A DNA stretch of 64,000 nucleotides from Odiellus spinosus (lineage: Eukaryota; Arthropoda; Arachnida; Opiliones; Phalangiidae). The stretch spans positions 14,154,829-14,218,828 of the forward strand of contig OY987225.1 of assembly GCA_963920705.1 (NCBI GenBank). The letters run 5' to 3'. A program made the translations under genes and the position numbers. The notes under the pieces are model-generated. The model had not been told where the DNA came from, ran no database searches, and was given only the letters and a program-made list of their open reading frames with translations. Positions 31,232 to 41,314 of the stretch are shown one piece after another. Position 1 is the first letter of the stretch; every line of letters begins with the position of its first letter.

Positions 31232-32368
31232 TTACATAATTTTACCCCATTTTTTTACATCGATTTGACCCCCCTCTAAATTTAAATTCCCCTGTTTTTT
31301 TATAAATACACTTTCTTTAAACATTCTTTTATGCCAGTTTTTTTCCCTTCCTAAAATTTCAGCCTCGTCCCATTTTATCACATGACCTTTAGTTTCCCAT
31401 ACATGTTTCGCGATACCATTTTGCATTGTCGCTTCCTTAATACATTTTTCGTGTTCTTTTTTTCTAATTTTAAACGCGCGTTTCGTCTGGCCTACGTAGT
31501 TTTTTCCACATTCACAAGGTATATTATAGATAATACCTGTGCAGTCATTTAAGTTTTCTTTTGGTCTATTTTTTACTAAACTTTTTTTAAGTGTATTGTA
31601 AGTTTTGTTAATTAAATTTACGTTCAGTTTTTTTAATTGTCGTTTTGTTTTTTCACTAATATTTTTAATATAAGGGAGGGACATCACATTTTCAATTTTA
31701 GGTTTTTCCTTAGTTTCATTTTTAACTACGTTCGCATTAAATATTTTATCTAATAAATTTGGGGGGTAACTATAATTCTCTAACTGATTTTTTATCATAA
31801 TTTTATCTGTTTCCGGTGTACAAGAAATTTCTTCTATTTTATATTTTAATGTTTTTATTAAGCCAATTTTAATTTTTTTATTGTGTGCCGAATTATAATT
31901 TAAGAAGGTTTTTGCATGGGTGGGTTTTTGATAGAGCGAACATTGGAAACTATTTTCAAGTCTATGGACATTTACGTCCAGGAAGGGTAATAGACCGCTT
32001 TTTTCCATCTCGAACGTGAATTGAATATTTTTATTTATACCATTGGCTATATTTGTAATCGAATTTATATCTAAAAATTTGGTTTTTATTATAAATACAT
32101 CATCTACTAATCTATTCCATAATTTTACGTGTTTTATCATAATGTGGTTTTGCATAATTTTAGTTTCTATAAATTCCATGACAAAGTTTGCAATCACACT
32201 CGAGAGTGGATTTCCCATCGCCAATCCATTTTTTTGTTTATAGTAATTTCCATTAAACTTAAAAAATGTATTTATTAGGCATAGCTCACTTAGTTTTAAT
32301 ATTGAATCTATACTCAATTTAGTTTTCCCCTTTAATTCTTTATCATCTACTAATTTTTTCTTTAACAC
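31232..32368 (-). CDS. PLE2 reverse transcriptase (partial) and GIY-YIG endonuclease
   Basis: A 378-residue open frame. The RT palm is visible: NGLAMGNPLSSVIANFVMEF near residue 47, the catalytic NRLVDDVFII near 85, LLPFLDVNVHR near 125 and YQKPTHAKTFLNYNSAHNKK. The linker LPYIKNISEKTKRQLKKLNV follows. The GIY-YIG nuclease starts at GIIYNIPCECGKNYVGQTKR near residue 280, with RKKEHEKCI and a C-terminal ESVFIKKQGNLNLEGG. The frame continues open upstream of the first Met to 32383 (LPLAIEVLKKKL), so the N-terminal finger region is missing. Unlike PLE1, RT palm and endonuclease are in one frame, so this copy is younger or less damaged. Confidence 0.85.
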   Translation of the reverse strand: MLKKKLVDDKELKGKTKLSIDSILKLSELCLINTFFKFNGNYYKQKNGLAMGNPLSSVIANFVMEFIETKIMQNHIMIKHVKLWNRLVDDVFIIKTKFLDINSITNIANGINKNIQFTFEMEKSGLLPFLDVNVHRLENSFQCSLYQKPTHAKTFLNYNSAHNKKIKIGLIKTLKYKIEEISCTPETDKIMIKNQLENYSYPPNLLDKIFNANVVKNETKEKPKIENVMSLPYIKNISEKTKRQLKKLNVNLINKTYNTLKKSLVKNRPKENLNDCTGIIYNIPCECGKNYVGQTKRAFKIRKKEHEKCIKEATMQNGIAKHVWETKGHVIKWDEAEILGREKNWHKRMFKESVFIKKQGNLNLEGGQIDVKKWGKIM

Positions 32369-32514
32369 CTCAATAGCCAGTGGTAACTTTAAATTAAAGT
32401 TCTTTTAAATTTCTTCCATGTGCAATTTCTTCTATAAGTAAAAAAATTAAGTTTAAAATATTTTAATTGTGAATTTTTTTACTGGTGGATTTTAAGGGAG
32501 AATACAACCCAAAA

Positions 32515-33467
32515 ATAAATATTTCTTACCATTTCCAAGGGAAAAAAACCGAATTTGGGAAGATTTTGGAAAAATAATAGTTTGTGTGTCGAATCGAGAT
32601 TTGGCAAGAAATCTAGGAAAAATGATAAATATCGATTAGAAATAAATAAAGAATAATTAAAATAATTAATTCGTACCATTTCCCAGCAGAAAATTTGAAT
32701 TTTGAAGAAGTTTGTAAAAATTAAATCCCGCAAGGAAAATGAAATTCTGCCTTTCGCTGGCTCATCTTGTTTGGTTTGCAAAAAAATTTCAAATGTGGAA
32801 AGTGTAATTTCTCGAGAAATCTATGGAAAATGGTAAATATTAATTACAAATAATTATAGAATAAATAACTAAAACATTCCCTACCATTTCCAAGGGAAAA
32901 AAAAACGAATTTGGGAAGATTTTGGAAAAATAATTGTTTGTGTGTCGAATCGAGATTTGGCCAGAAATGAAGGAAAAATGGTAAATATTGATTAGAAATT
33001 GATTGGAATAATTATAAAATAAATTACTATAATGATTCTTACCATTTCCAAGGGAAAATAAACCGAATTTGGGAAGATTTTGGAAAAATAATAGTTTGTG
33101 TGTCGAATCGAAATTTGGCCAGAAATGAAGAAAAAATTGTAAATATTGATTAGAAATTGATTGGAATAATTATAAAATAAATTACTATAATGATTCTTAC
33201 CATTTCCAAGGGAAAAAAAACCGAATTTGGGAAGATTTTGGAAAATTAATAGTTTGTGTGTCGAATCGAGATTTGGCAAGAAATCTAGGAAAAATGGTAA
33301 ATATCGATTAGAAATAAATAAAGAATATTTAATTCGTACCATTTCCCAGCAGAAAATTTGAATTTTTAAGAAGTTTGTAAAAATTAAATCCCGCAAGGAA
33401 AATGAAATTCTGCCTTTCGCTGGCTCATCTTGTTTGGTTTGCAAAAAAATTTAAAATGTGGAAAGTG
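32515..33467 (-). repeat. ~505-bp satellite, inverted orientation
   Basis: About two units of the satellite at 5632-7112, reverse complement. It continues at 39668 after the inserted Gypsy-like element. Confidence 0.9.
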
Positions 33468-36400
33468 TAATTTGCAAAAACTCTCCGACGCTGGTCTTAC
33501 CTTACAGACGAAGAAATGTCGTTTCGCCCAGAGCGAAGCGGTCGTCCTTGGACACGTCATAAACGAACGAGGAATTCACATCGATCCAGCCAAAACGATA
33601 GCTATCGTTAAATTTCCAAGACCAAAGAACGTGAAAGATATTCAAAGATTTCTCGGCTTAGCTGGATGGCATCGAAAGTTCATTCCACAGTTCTCAAAGA
33701 TAGTAGAATCTCTCAATCTTCTTAAAAGGAAGAATGTTCCATTTCAATGGGGAGAAAAACAACAAGCAGCTTTCGATCAAATCAAAGATGCCATTTGTAC
33801 TGCTCCACCATTGGCAGCGTATAACTCTTCTCTCCCGTGTATTCTGACAACTGATGGCAGTCACGCAGGATTGGGCGCTTTCCTGTCCCAAATCCAAGGA
33901 GATGTTGAAGTTCCAATTGCCTATGCTAGTAAGATTCTGAGAGATGCTCAACTAAATTATACGACGACAGAGAAAGAATGTCTCGCTATTTATTGGGGAG
34001 TGCAAAAGTTCCGGCCCTATCTAGAAAACAAACCGTTCACAGTGATCACGGATCATAAGGCATTGCAGTGGTTATTTAACTTGAAGGAACCGAACTCACG
34101 TCTTGTTCGCTGGGCGATGTACTTACAAACGTTCGACTTTAAGATCTTCCATAAAAAAGGAGTTGAAAATCGAATTGCTGACGCTTTATCAAGAGCTCCA
34201 GTATCTCTCTTAACACTCTCCTTAAGTACTTCAAGCTCCAGCGGAGCGACAACCAGTTCAGGTGTCAGTACTTCTACTGTATCTCCTTCTAGCGGTTCTT
34301 CCAGTGAAGACCGTCTACGTCTTCCAGGAGATCATGCAATGTGCCACGTCTTTACACTAAATGAGATCAGAACAGCGCAAAAAGAAGATCCGACCATCAA
34401 GGAAATTATCGCCTTGTTAACTGGTCCAAACCCCAAAAGACACAAACTCTTCGAAATGAAAAACAACGTTGTCTATCGAAGATCGATCAGACGATTACCG
34501 CCGAAGATCTATTTACCTCTCCGTCTGCGGAGGGAAGTCCTCCGTCTATCTCACAATCATCCTTTATCTGGACATCGAGGAAGAGATAGAACATTAGACA
34601 AGGTGAAAGTTAGATACTGGTGGCCATCTGTCAAGGAAGATGTGGTAGACTATGTATAAGGTTATACTTTGTGTCAAATGCACAAAGCCCGAAACAGCAA
34701 AATACCGGGATTAATGCAACCAACTGCTTTATCTGAACCGTTTGATCTACTAGGAGTAGACATTATGGGACCTTTGCAAGCGAGTAAACGTCAATACAAG
34801 TATTTACTCGTCTTCACGGACTATTCAACAAAATTCGTAGAATTACATCCTTTACGAAATATTACCGCGAAGAACTGTGCAAACAAGCTAGTCTCATTAA
34901 TAATACGTTATGGTTGTCCTAAGACCATTGTCAGCGACAACGGCACACAATTTGTTTCTCAATTATGGAAAGACATATTGAAAATATTCAAAATTAGACC
35001 TCATCAGCGTGCCATTGCGTAAATTTATTAAGACTATCGCGATCAAAATATTGGGCTCCATAGGCTTCGGTCGGCGGTAAGATTTTGTCCAAAACGTAAT
35101 TGGTTTCATTGTGTCGATTAATATCGAAATTATGATGCACTACATTAAATATGAAATGCGGGAAGTAGCCTTTCGTTGCCACATTTTTTAGTCCGAATGT
35201 CGAAGGGAACTTTGCTAGCGCAACCGGAATAAAACTGTACAACAACAGATTGAATAGCTTCATTTTAATTATTTTCGTGCCATTGATAATAACTTCCGGT
35301 TTCCATTGTTCATCTCTATTCATGATTTCTTTAATTATTAGTTGATTATCGTAATTGGCTCCATTATGACTTAAAAGTACCACGTTTTTAACAGCGTGTA
35401 ACGTTTGCAGATAGTTCAGAAAACTCGCGACGGGTTTGGGAGGCGGAAAACGATTCAAACTAGGACCAAATTGCGAGCAATTCACGCACGGTAGGTGGGC
35501 GGCCTTCTGGTCAATACAAGTTTCACATAAAGTTTCCGAAACGCATAGAATTGCCTCGTGTAAGAAGGCACCCTTTTTTTCGTCGGATTTCTTAATTTGA
35601 ATAGTTTCAAAATCGAAAAAAATATATAGACAGTTAGGAACATTTGGTTTTTGTTTTTTTATCGGCGGTTTGTTTTCGATAGGTTTAATAATTTGTACGT
35701 AACATAAATGACTCGATGGTACGTATTTTTTACACACTGGACAATACATTTCCCCGCACGTATGCTTTTCTCGACGTCTGTCGTGATCTATTGTTTTGAA
35801 ACATTCCTTACATGTAAATAATCGCTCGCAAAGAGATTTTTTTGACCCGATTTTGTTTAGATGACTATCGAAACACTCCACCGTTAAACGTTCTAGAACA
35901 CTTGACGCAGCGACAACGGCACACAATTTGTTTCTCAATTATGGAAAGACATTGAAAATATTCAAAATTAGACCTCGATATATCACGCCTTATCATCCAC
36001 AAGCAAATCTCGTGGAGAGAGTCAATCGAGTCATCGGAGATTTTATCTCGATATTCGTAGGAAATGATCATCGAAATTGGGATGAGAATATTCCATTTAT
36101 TCAATTCGTGATCAATTCAACACCTCACTCTACAACTGGAAGATCTCCATTTTTTCTCAATATGGGGAGAGAACCCAGAATTCCGTGGGATTTGGATAAA
36201 GGGATTCCACTAGAAGATTTCGCAGAAAGATCCTCTACTACGGATTCGTTGGTCAAACAACTCGCTCTATCAAGAAAAATGGCCGAAAAAGCCAAAGCTC
36301 ATCAGAAGCGATATTATGATCAAAGAAGAGCGGGAATTGAATTTCCCGTCGGTGCTTTGGTCTGGAAAGCAACTTATCCAATTTCACAAGCTGCTGCCAA

Positions 36401-36815
36401 CATATCCGCGAAATTATCTCCTAAGTGGGAAGGACCGTATAAAATTGTACGGAAAATCGATCGATTAACATATCAGCTACAAAACCCTGAGACTGGAATC
36501 ATTATTGGAAATGAAAACATCGCTCATTTGAAATTGTATTGGTCTAATAGAGGAGTCTGCACAGGACCTAATAGAAGCGGGGAAGAACAGATATCTTCTG
36601 GAGTACAGACTGATCCGCCTCGATCATCTTCATCGTCATCCGATGAATCCATAGTCAGACCCCAACGAAGAGTTCGTAATGCTATTAGTACCAGCAATGA
36701 AGAAACATCAGCGATCGAATTTCAAGCCAGTCCTCGAGTTTCAACTTCAGACCAAGAAACTCAAACAAACAATCCTCATCTGCAGAAGGAGAAGTATCCG
36801 AAGTGGATCCAGTAA
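33468..36815 (+). pseudogene. pol: Pol remnant of LTR element 2
   Basis: Recognised in order: the RT thumb region (GHVINERGIHIDPAKT, FLGLAGWHRKFIPQFS), RNase H (CILTTDGSHAGLGAFLSQ, YTTTEKECLAIYWGVQKFRP, TDHKALQWLF), the integrase zinc-binding domain (LSHNHPLSGHRGRDRT), the integrase core (FDLLGVDIMGPLQ, IVSDNGTQFVS) and the integrase tail (FPVGALVWKATYPISQA, WEGPYKIVRKIDRLTYQL). This is the Gypsy order. The Polinton piece at 35003-35907 interrupts the integrase region. It is a fossil. Confidence 0.8.
35003..35907 (-). mobile_element. Polinton/Maverick DNA polymerase B fragment
   Basis: The minus strand encodes part of a protein-primed family B DNA polymerase: a Cys/His-rich N-terminal region (FTCKECFKTIDHDR, YCPVCKKYVPSSHLC), the exonuclease motif LYIFFDFETIQ, and LSHNGANYDNQLIIKEI. 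This combination is characteristic of Polinton polymerases. Only this ~0.9 kb piece is present, with no Polinton end repeats. It lies inside the Gypsy-like integrase. About 70 bases of that integrase are present on both sides (34932-35002 and 35908-35976). It is a fossil. Confidence 0.8.
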
Positions 36816-37689
36816 TTCAACCTGATCTGTCAGATCCAGGAATTCAGACTGATCTATCGGATCAACCTGATCCTCTACCGGTTCAGGATAACGAAGTCCT
36901 CGAGCTGGATGAAGGAGTTGTCCTGTCTGATATACCTGACATATCTCCAGATGAAGTGGAACCACGACCAATTGTTTCCGATTATCAGGAAGAACCTGAT
37001 CCGGAAATATTTGAGCTTTTTTTCTGATCCTCTAGAGAATTCCGAATTAATAGAATTCTTCCATACCAACTACCGGTGAACTATAATGCGAGAGATGATT
37101 CTCTCTCGTCTTCTTCAGATGCTACTTCCGATGATGTTACCGAAACATCAGAAGTAGATGCTAGGGAAGAAGCCCCGATACCTGGGACTCCATTAGCCCC
37201 TGGGGAGTTCAAAAATCCATTTAGAAAAGGGTGGAGACGGGAAGTAGTGATATGAAAAAATCCTCAACCTGATGGTCCAAGCATGGATATATATTATTAT
37301 CCTCCTCCTGCTTTTAAACAAGAAAGAATCCGCTCAATCCCTCATCTTTCGAGATATTTACGTGCTAATAAAATCTCAAACGTAAATTGGTATGAATTTT
37401 GCTTCGAGCGACGGTCTATCTCTCACGAACCGTGGGAGACGACTCGACCTGCGAATTAAATTATTTTTTGTTCTAGGGTCCAATGGGCACGTTTTGCCTT
37501 CGTGCTTTTCGTACAGATGACACCGAAAAAGTTCAGGGAATCCTCCTACCTACGACCATTTTCATGTCAACTCCGTTTCCATTAATCTCTACCGGAGCTT
37601 TAATACGAATGGGTTTTAAGGAAATAGAGCCACTCTGGGAATGGGAAGTCTTAGCGTTTAAACATCGCTGAGAAAACTTTCCTCGCTCG
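36816..37689 (+). other. polar region of LTR element 2
   Basis: Acidic, Asp/Pro-rich frames follow the integrase (36803-37027, with SDIPDISPDEVEPRPI), and a short frame lies at 37483-37671. No domain recognised. They belong to the fossil element by position and codon style. Confidence 0.4.
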
Positions 37690-39102
37690 TTGCTGGTGGG
37701 GAGTTCTCCTCCAGTCTCGCTTTCACGAATGGATTATTCCCTGCAGTTTTTCATGTCACACGCGCTGGTTATACGAGATGACCAGTCTCTCTTATTAATG
37801 GATCTTCCGTTACTGAGAAAGATGCAAACGGTCATCTGCCCATGTCTGAAGTGTGAGGGTTTACTACCTATGCCGGGAGTAAATCGCTCGCTCAACGGAC
37901 CTCCCCCTGGATTTATCCAGGAATGGTATGGTATTCGACATCAAGCAACTCAAATGTCGGAATTTCCAATCTCTCAAAGAAATCAGAATCAAGAAACGCA
38001 GACGTCGGACATTCCAATCTCTCGAAGAAATCAGACACAAGAAACGCAGACAGAGGTGATTAAAGAAGAAGTACTTATATTGCAACCTGAGCTGGAAGAA
38101 GTGCAAGGCTTCCTAAGTCCCCCTTCGACTTCGGGATTAAATTCTGAGGAGTTTAACACCCGCTGGACTAATCTTGGTCGCCGTGCTCCCTCGACACAAC
38201 CCTTTGTTAATCTACCTGGAGAAGTCAATCAAAAAGAATGGGATTCTGAATTATACAAAGATATTCCTACCAACAAACCGAATACAACGTTCCCGTATCA
38301 GGGTCCTAGAAGACTCAATAGCTCTGAATGGACTAACGCTGCGTGCGGGAGTGACCACAATGGCGTCCCGTCTTCAACCGACTTCAGGTGGGGAGGCAGA
38401 CCAACCCCTGCAAGATCTTATTCAGCGCAAAGAGATCAAAAACGTATGGTGCATCAACCTCGTCCATGGAGAGAGCCTAACGAATCTTCCTCTCCATCCT
38501 CGACACCCGTACACCTCGCTCCATCAAATAAAGAATTCCCCGTAAGACAATCTCCAGCGTTTATCACTAACTTTGACGGTTCGATTCAAATTCAGTTCGC
38601 GGGACGTTCTTCTTCCACTCCTATGCCTAGTACATCCTCCTCTACATTTTCACAATCTGTAACCACCGGTGGAATTTTGCCTCCAAAAGGAAGAGGAAGA
38701 GGACGCGGAAGAGCTCCTCCCCCGCGGGAATCAATTTCTACTAATTTATATTCGTTCCATCCAGATCAGGCTCCCTCGATCGGCAGTGCCAGTACCTCGC
38801 CTTCTCATCAACCAGAACATCAACCCGAACATCGCAATTCTCCAACCTTCCAAAGGAGAGAAGTTCGCGATAATTCAAGTTCCGACGGACCTTCGTCGAA
38901 AAGAAGTAGCCCCGTCCCCTCGACTAGAGATCGTGAGAGCGACATAAGAATACATCCGTGCAGAAGATGCCTTGTCCACATTCATCACGAAAGAGAGTGT
39001 CATTTAAAGAGACCAAAACCCTCCCAAGCCAAGAAGGAGCGCAAGGCTCACAAAAAGTGGCTAAAGAAGCAAGAAAAGGATGCTTCCGTTACTCCAGACT
39101 AA
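37690..39102 (+). CDS. third ORF of LTR element 2, unknown
   Basis: A 470-residue open frame between pol and the 3' LTR. It is rich in Ser, Pro, Arg and Gln and has a short repeat (QETQTSDIPISRRNQTQETQ). A GRGRGRAPPPRES patch lies near residue 335. A Cys/His motif followed by a basic tail closes it (HPCRRCLVHIHHERECHLKR, then KKERKAHKKWLKKQEK). There is no signal peptide or membrane segment, so it does not look like an envelope protein. A nucleic-acid-binding, Gag-like role is possible. It is treated as part of the fossil element. Confidence 0.5.
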   Translation: MLVGSSPPVSLSRMDYSLQFFMSHALVIRDDQSLLLMDLPLLRKMQTVICPCLKCEGLLPMPGVNRSLNGPPPGFIQEWYGIRHQATQMSEFPISQRNQNQETQTSDIPISRRNQTQETQTEVIKEEVLILQPELEEVQGFLSPPSTSGLNSEEFNTRWTNLGRRAPSTQPFVNLPGEVNQKEWDSELYKDIPTNKPNTTFPYQGPRRLNSSEWTNAACGSDHNGVPSSTDFRWGGRPTPARSYSAQRDQKRMVHQPRPWREPNESSSPSSTPVHLAPSNKEFPVRQSPAFITNFDGSIQIQFAGRSSSTPMPSTSSSTFSQSVTTGGILPPKGRGRGRGRAPPPRESISTNLYSFHPDQAPSIGSASTSPSHQPEHQPEHRNSPTFQRREVRDNSSSDGPSSKRSSPVPSTRDRESDIRIHPCRRCLVHIHHERECHLKRPKPSQAKKERKAHKKWLKKQEKDASVTPD

Positions 39103-39150
39103 AAACTTTTGTTTTGAGAGAGACGACCAGAATTTTTTTGTGGGGGAGGA

Positions 39151-39667
39151 TGTAATGGTCTAACCCTTCAAACACTATATCATTGTTATCATTCGGTCGT
39201 CTGCTGTCTGGACTATTGTATAAACTTTTTAGTGTCACCTTTTTTTTCTATCTTCTTATGTCCGGTCTTAAATCGGCTAGTATGTTTTTTCCCTCGCATA
39301 TTAATTTTTTAGCGGGGGGATAAAACCAACCCCCCGCCCGACGAAAGGGACAGATTCTCTCTTTCCTCAGTCGGGACAACATAATTTTTTTTCTCTATAA
39401 AACGCGCAAAGTTCTGTCGCGGATAATTTTTGTAAAAGAGCGTGGGATTTACTGACTGTCAATACAGTGATAAATGGACAATTTGGTAATTAAAATTTCT
39501 CTTTAGTTGAAAATCAGATTGTTGTCTTTATTTACGATTTCCGGTGAATTTTAATTCTTTGGCACGTAACGATCCTCCTTTTCAGTTAATTTAAATTTAG
39601 AATTCTTTTTTATGTTAACGATTCCCCAATTGGCCTCATAGTTAGTTTATTAACTTAGTCCGTTACA
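39151..39667 (+). repeat. 3' LTR of LTR element 2
   Basis: Begins TGTAATGGTC right after a GGGGGAGGA purine tract and ends TTAGTCCGTTACA, giving TG...CA borders and 517 bases. Satellite resumes directly after it. A CTATAAAACGCGC promoter-like motif lies near 39396. Confidence 0.75.
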
Positions 39668-40935
39668 ATAGAATAAATAACTAAAACATTCCCTACAATT
39701 TCAAAGGGAAAAAAAAACCGAATTTGGGAAGATTTTGGAAAAATAATTGTTTGTGTGTCGAATCGAGATTTGGCCAGAAATGAAGGAAAAATGGTAAATA
39801 TTGATTAGAAATTGATTGGAATAATTATAAAATAAATTACTATAATGATTGTTACCATTTCCAAGAAAAAAAAAACTGAATTTGGGAAGATTTTGGAAAA
39901 TTAATAGTTTGTGTGTCGAATCGAGATTTGGCAAGAAATCTAGGAAAAATGGTAAATATCGATTAGAAATAAATAAAGGATAATTAATATAATTAATTCG
40001 TACCATTTCCCAGCAGAAAATTTGAATTTTTAAGAAGTTTGTAAAAATTAAATCCCGCAAGGAAAATGAAATTCTGCCTTTCGCTGGCTCATCTTGTTTG
40101 GTTTGCAAAAAAATTTAAAATGTGGAAAGTGTAATTTGGCGAGAAATCTATGGAAAATGGTAAATATTAATTGCAAATAAGTATAGAATAAATAACTAAA
40201 ACATTCCCTACCATTTCCAAGGGAAAAAAAACCGAATTTGGGAAGATTTTGGAAAAATAGTTTGTGTGTCGAATCGAGATTTGGACAGAAATGAAGGAAA
40301 AATGGTAAATATTGATTAGAAATTGATTGGAATAATTATAAAATAAATTAATGATTGTTACCATTTCCAAGGGAAAAAAAAACTGAATTTGGGAAGATTT
40401 TGGAAAATTAATAGTTTGTGTGTCGAATCGAGATTTGGCAAGAAATCTAGGAAAAATGGTAAATATCGATTAGAAATAAATAAAGGATAATTAATATAAT
40501 TAATTCGTACCATTTCCCAGCAGAAAATTTGAATTTTTAAGAAGTTTGTAAAAATTAAATCCCGCAAGGAAAATGAAATTCTGCCTTTCGCTGGCTCATC
40601 TTGTTTGGTTTGCAAAAAAATTTAAAATGTGGAAAGTGTAATTTGGCGAGAAATCTATGGAAAATGGTAAATATTAATTGCAAATAAGTATAGAATAAAT
40701 AACTAAAACATTCCCTACCATTTCCAAGGGAAAAAAAACCGAATTTGGGAAGATTTTGGAAAAATAGTTTGTGTGTCGAATCGAGATTTGGACAGAAATG
40801 AAGGAAAAATGGTAAATATTGATTAGAAATTGATTGGAATAATTATAAAATAAATTACTATAATGATTCTTACCATGTCCAAGGGAAAAAAACCGAATTT
40901 GGGAAGATTTTGGAAAAATAATAGTTTGTATGTCG
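39668..40935 (-). repeat. ~505-bp satellite, inverted orientation
   Basis: About 2.5 units. Two successive units here (near 39700-40150 and 40200-40660) share private features such as the TAAAGGATAATTAATATAATT stretch, a sign of recent local duplication. The array stops inside a subunit at the junction with the LINE fragment. Confidence 0.9.
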
Positions 40936-41314
40936 AATCGAGGCCACTTTCAAAAACTATTCCTCCCACGCTACAACACATCTTACCGCAAACATCATTT
41001 TGCCCTACATGTGATCCCCCACTGGAACTCTCTCGCCAATGACTTAATTACTAAACCCTCTCGTTCTAAACCGCTCTACATCATTATCGCGACATAAAGT
41101 GGTTCCTTACTACTTAGGTTCACAATACGAAGAAGAAGTGTTATGTAACTCAAAACATTGTACATTCATTGGATTTACACAAGAATTCAGTGCTTGAAGG
41201 AAATAAATTGGTTACTTAGTGAATGAAAAACAACCCGAAACCAAGACTACCAATCTACTAGCGTATATCGTGAAAAACATTTATATATAATATAAAATCT
41301 CTTGATCTTCTATA
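40936..41314 (+). mobile_element. LINE 3' end, right copy
   Basis: Plus-strand counterpart of the copy at 8150-8840: GHFQKLFLPRYNTSYRKHH, then WNSLANDLITKPSRSKPLY and the same 3' UTR. It starts abruptly at the satellite junction and is interrupted downstream by the transposon at 41315. Confidence 0.7.

Larger units (their letters stand above)
31046..32460 (-). mobile_element. Penelope-like element 2 (PLE2) in a 76-bp inverted repeat
   Basis: The 3' part of a Penelope element. About 76 bases at 31046-31122 (including CACATGGAAGAAATTTAAAA) recur inverted at 32383-32460 and frame the coding part. The protein begins near the first RT core motif, so the element is 5'-truncated at the inner edge of the right repeat. 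Inverted and tandem partial copies are common for Penelope elements. Confidence 0.75.
33468..39667 (+). mobile_element. Gypsy-like LTR retrotransposon 2, broken
   Basis: Fossil element lying inside the satellite. Parts seen in order are RT end, RNase H, integrase, a polar region, a third reading frame with a Cys/His motif and a 3' LTR. No 5' LTR or gag is present in front. It is broken in several places (roughly four or more) and carries a nested Polinton fragment. Only one LTR is visible, so age cannot be read from LTR divergence. It is younger than the satellite it interrupts. Confidence 0.8.
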
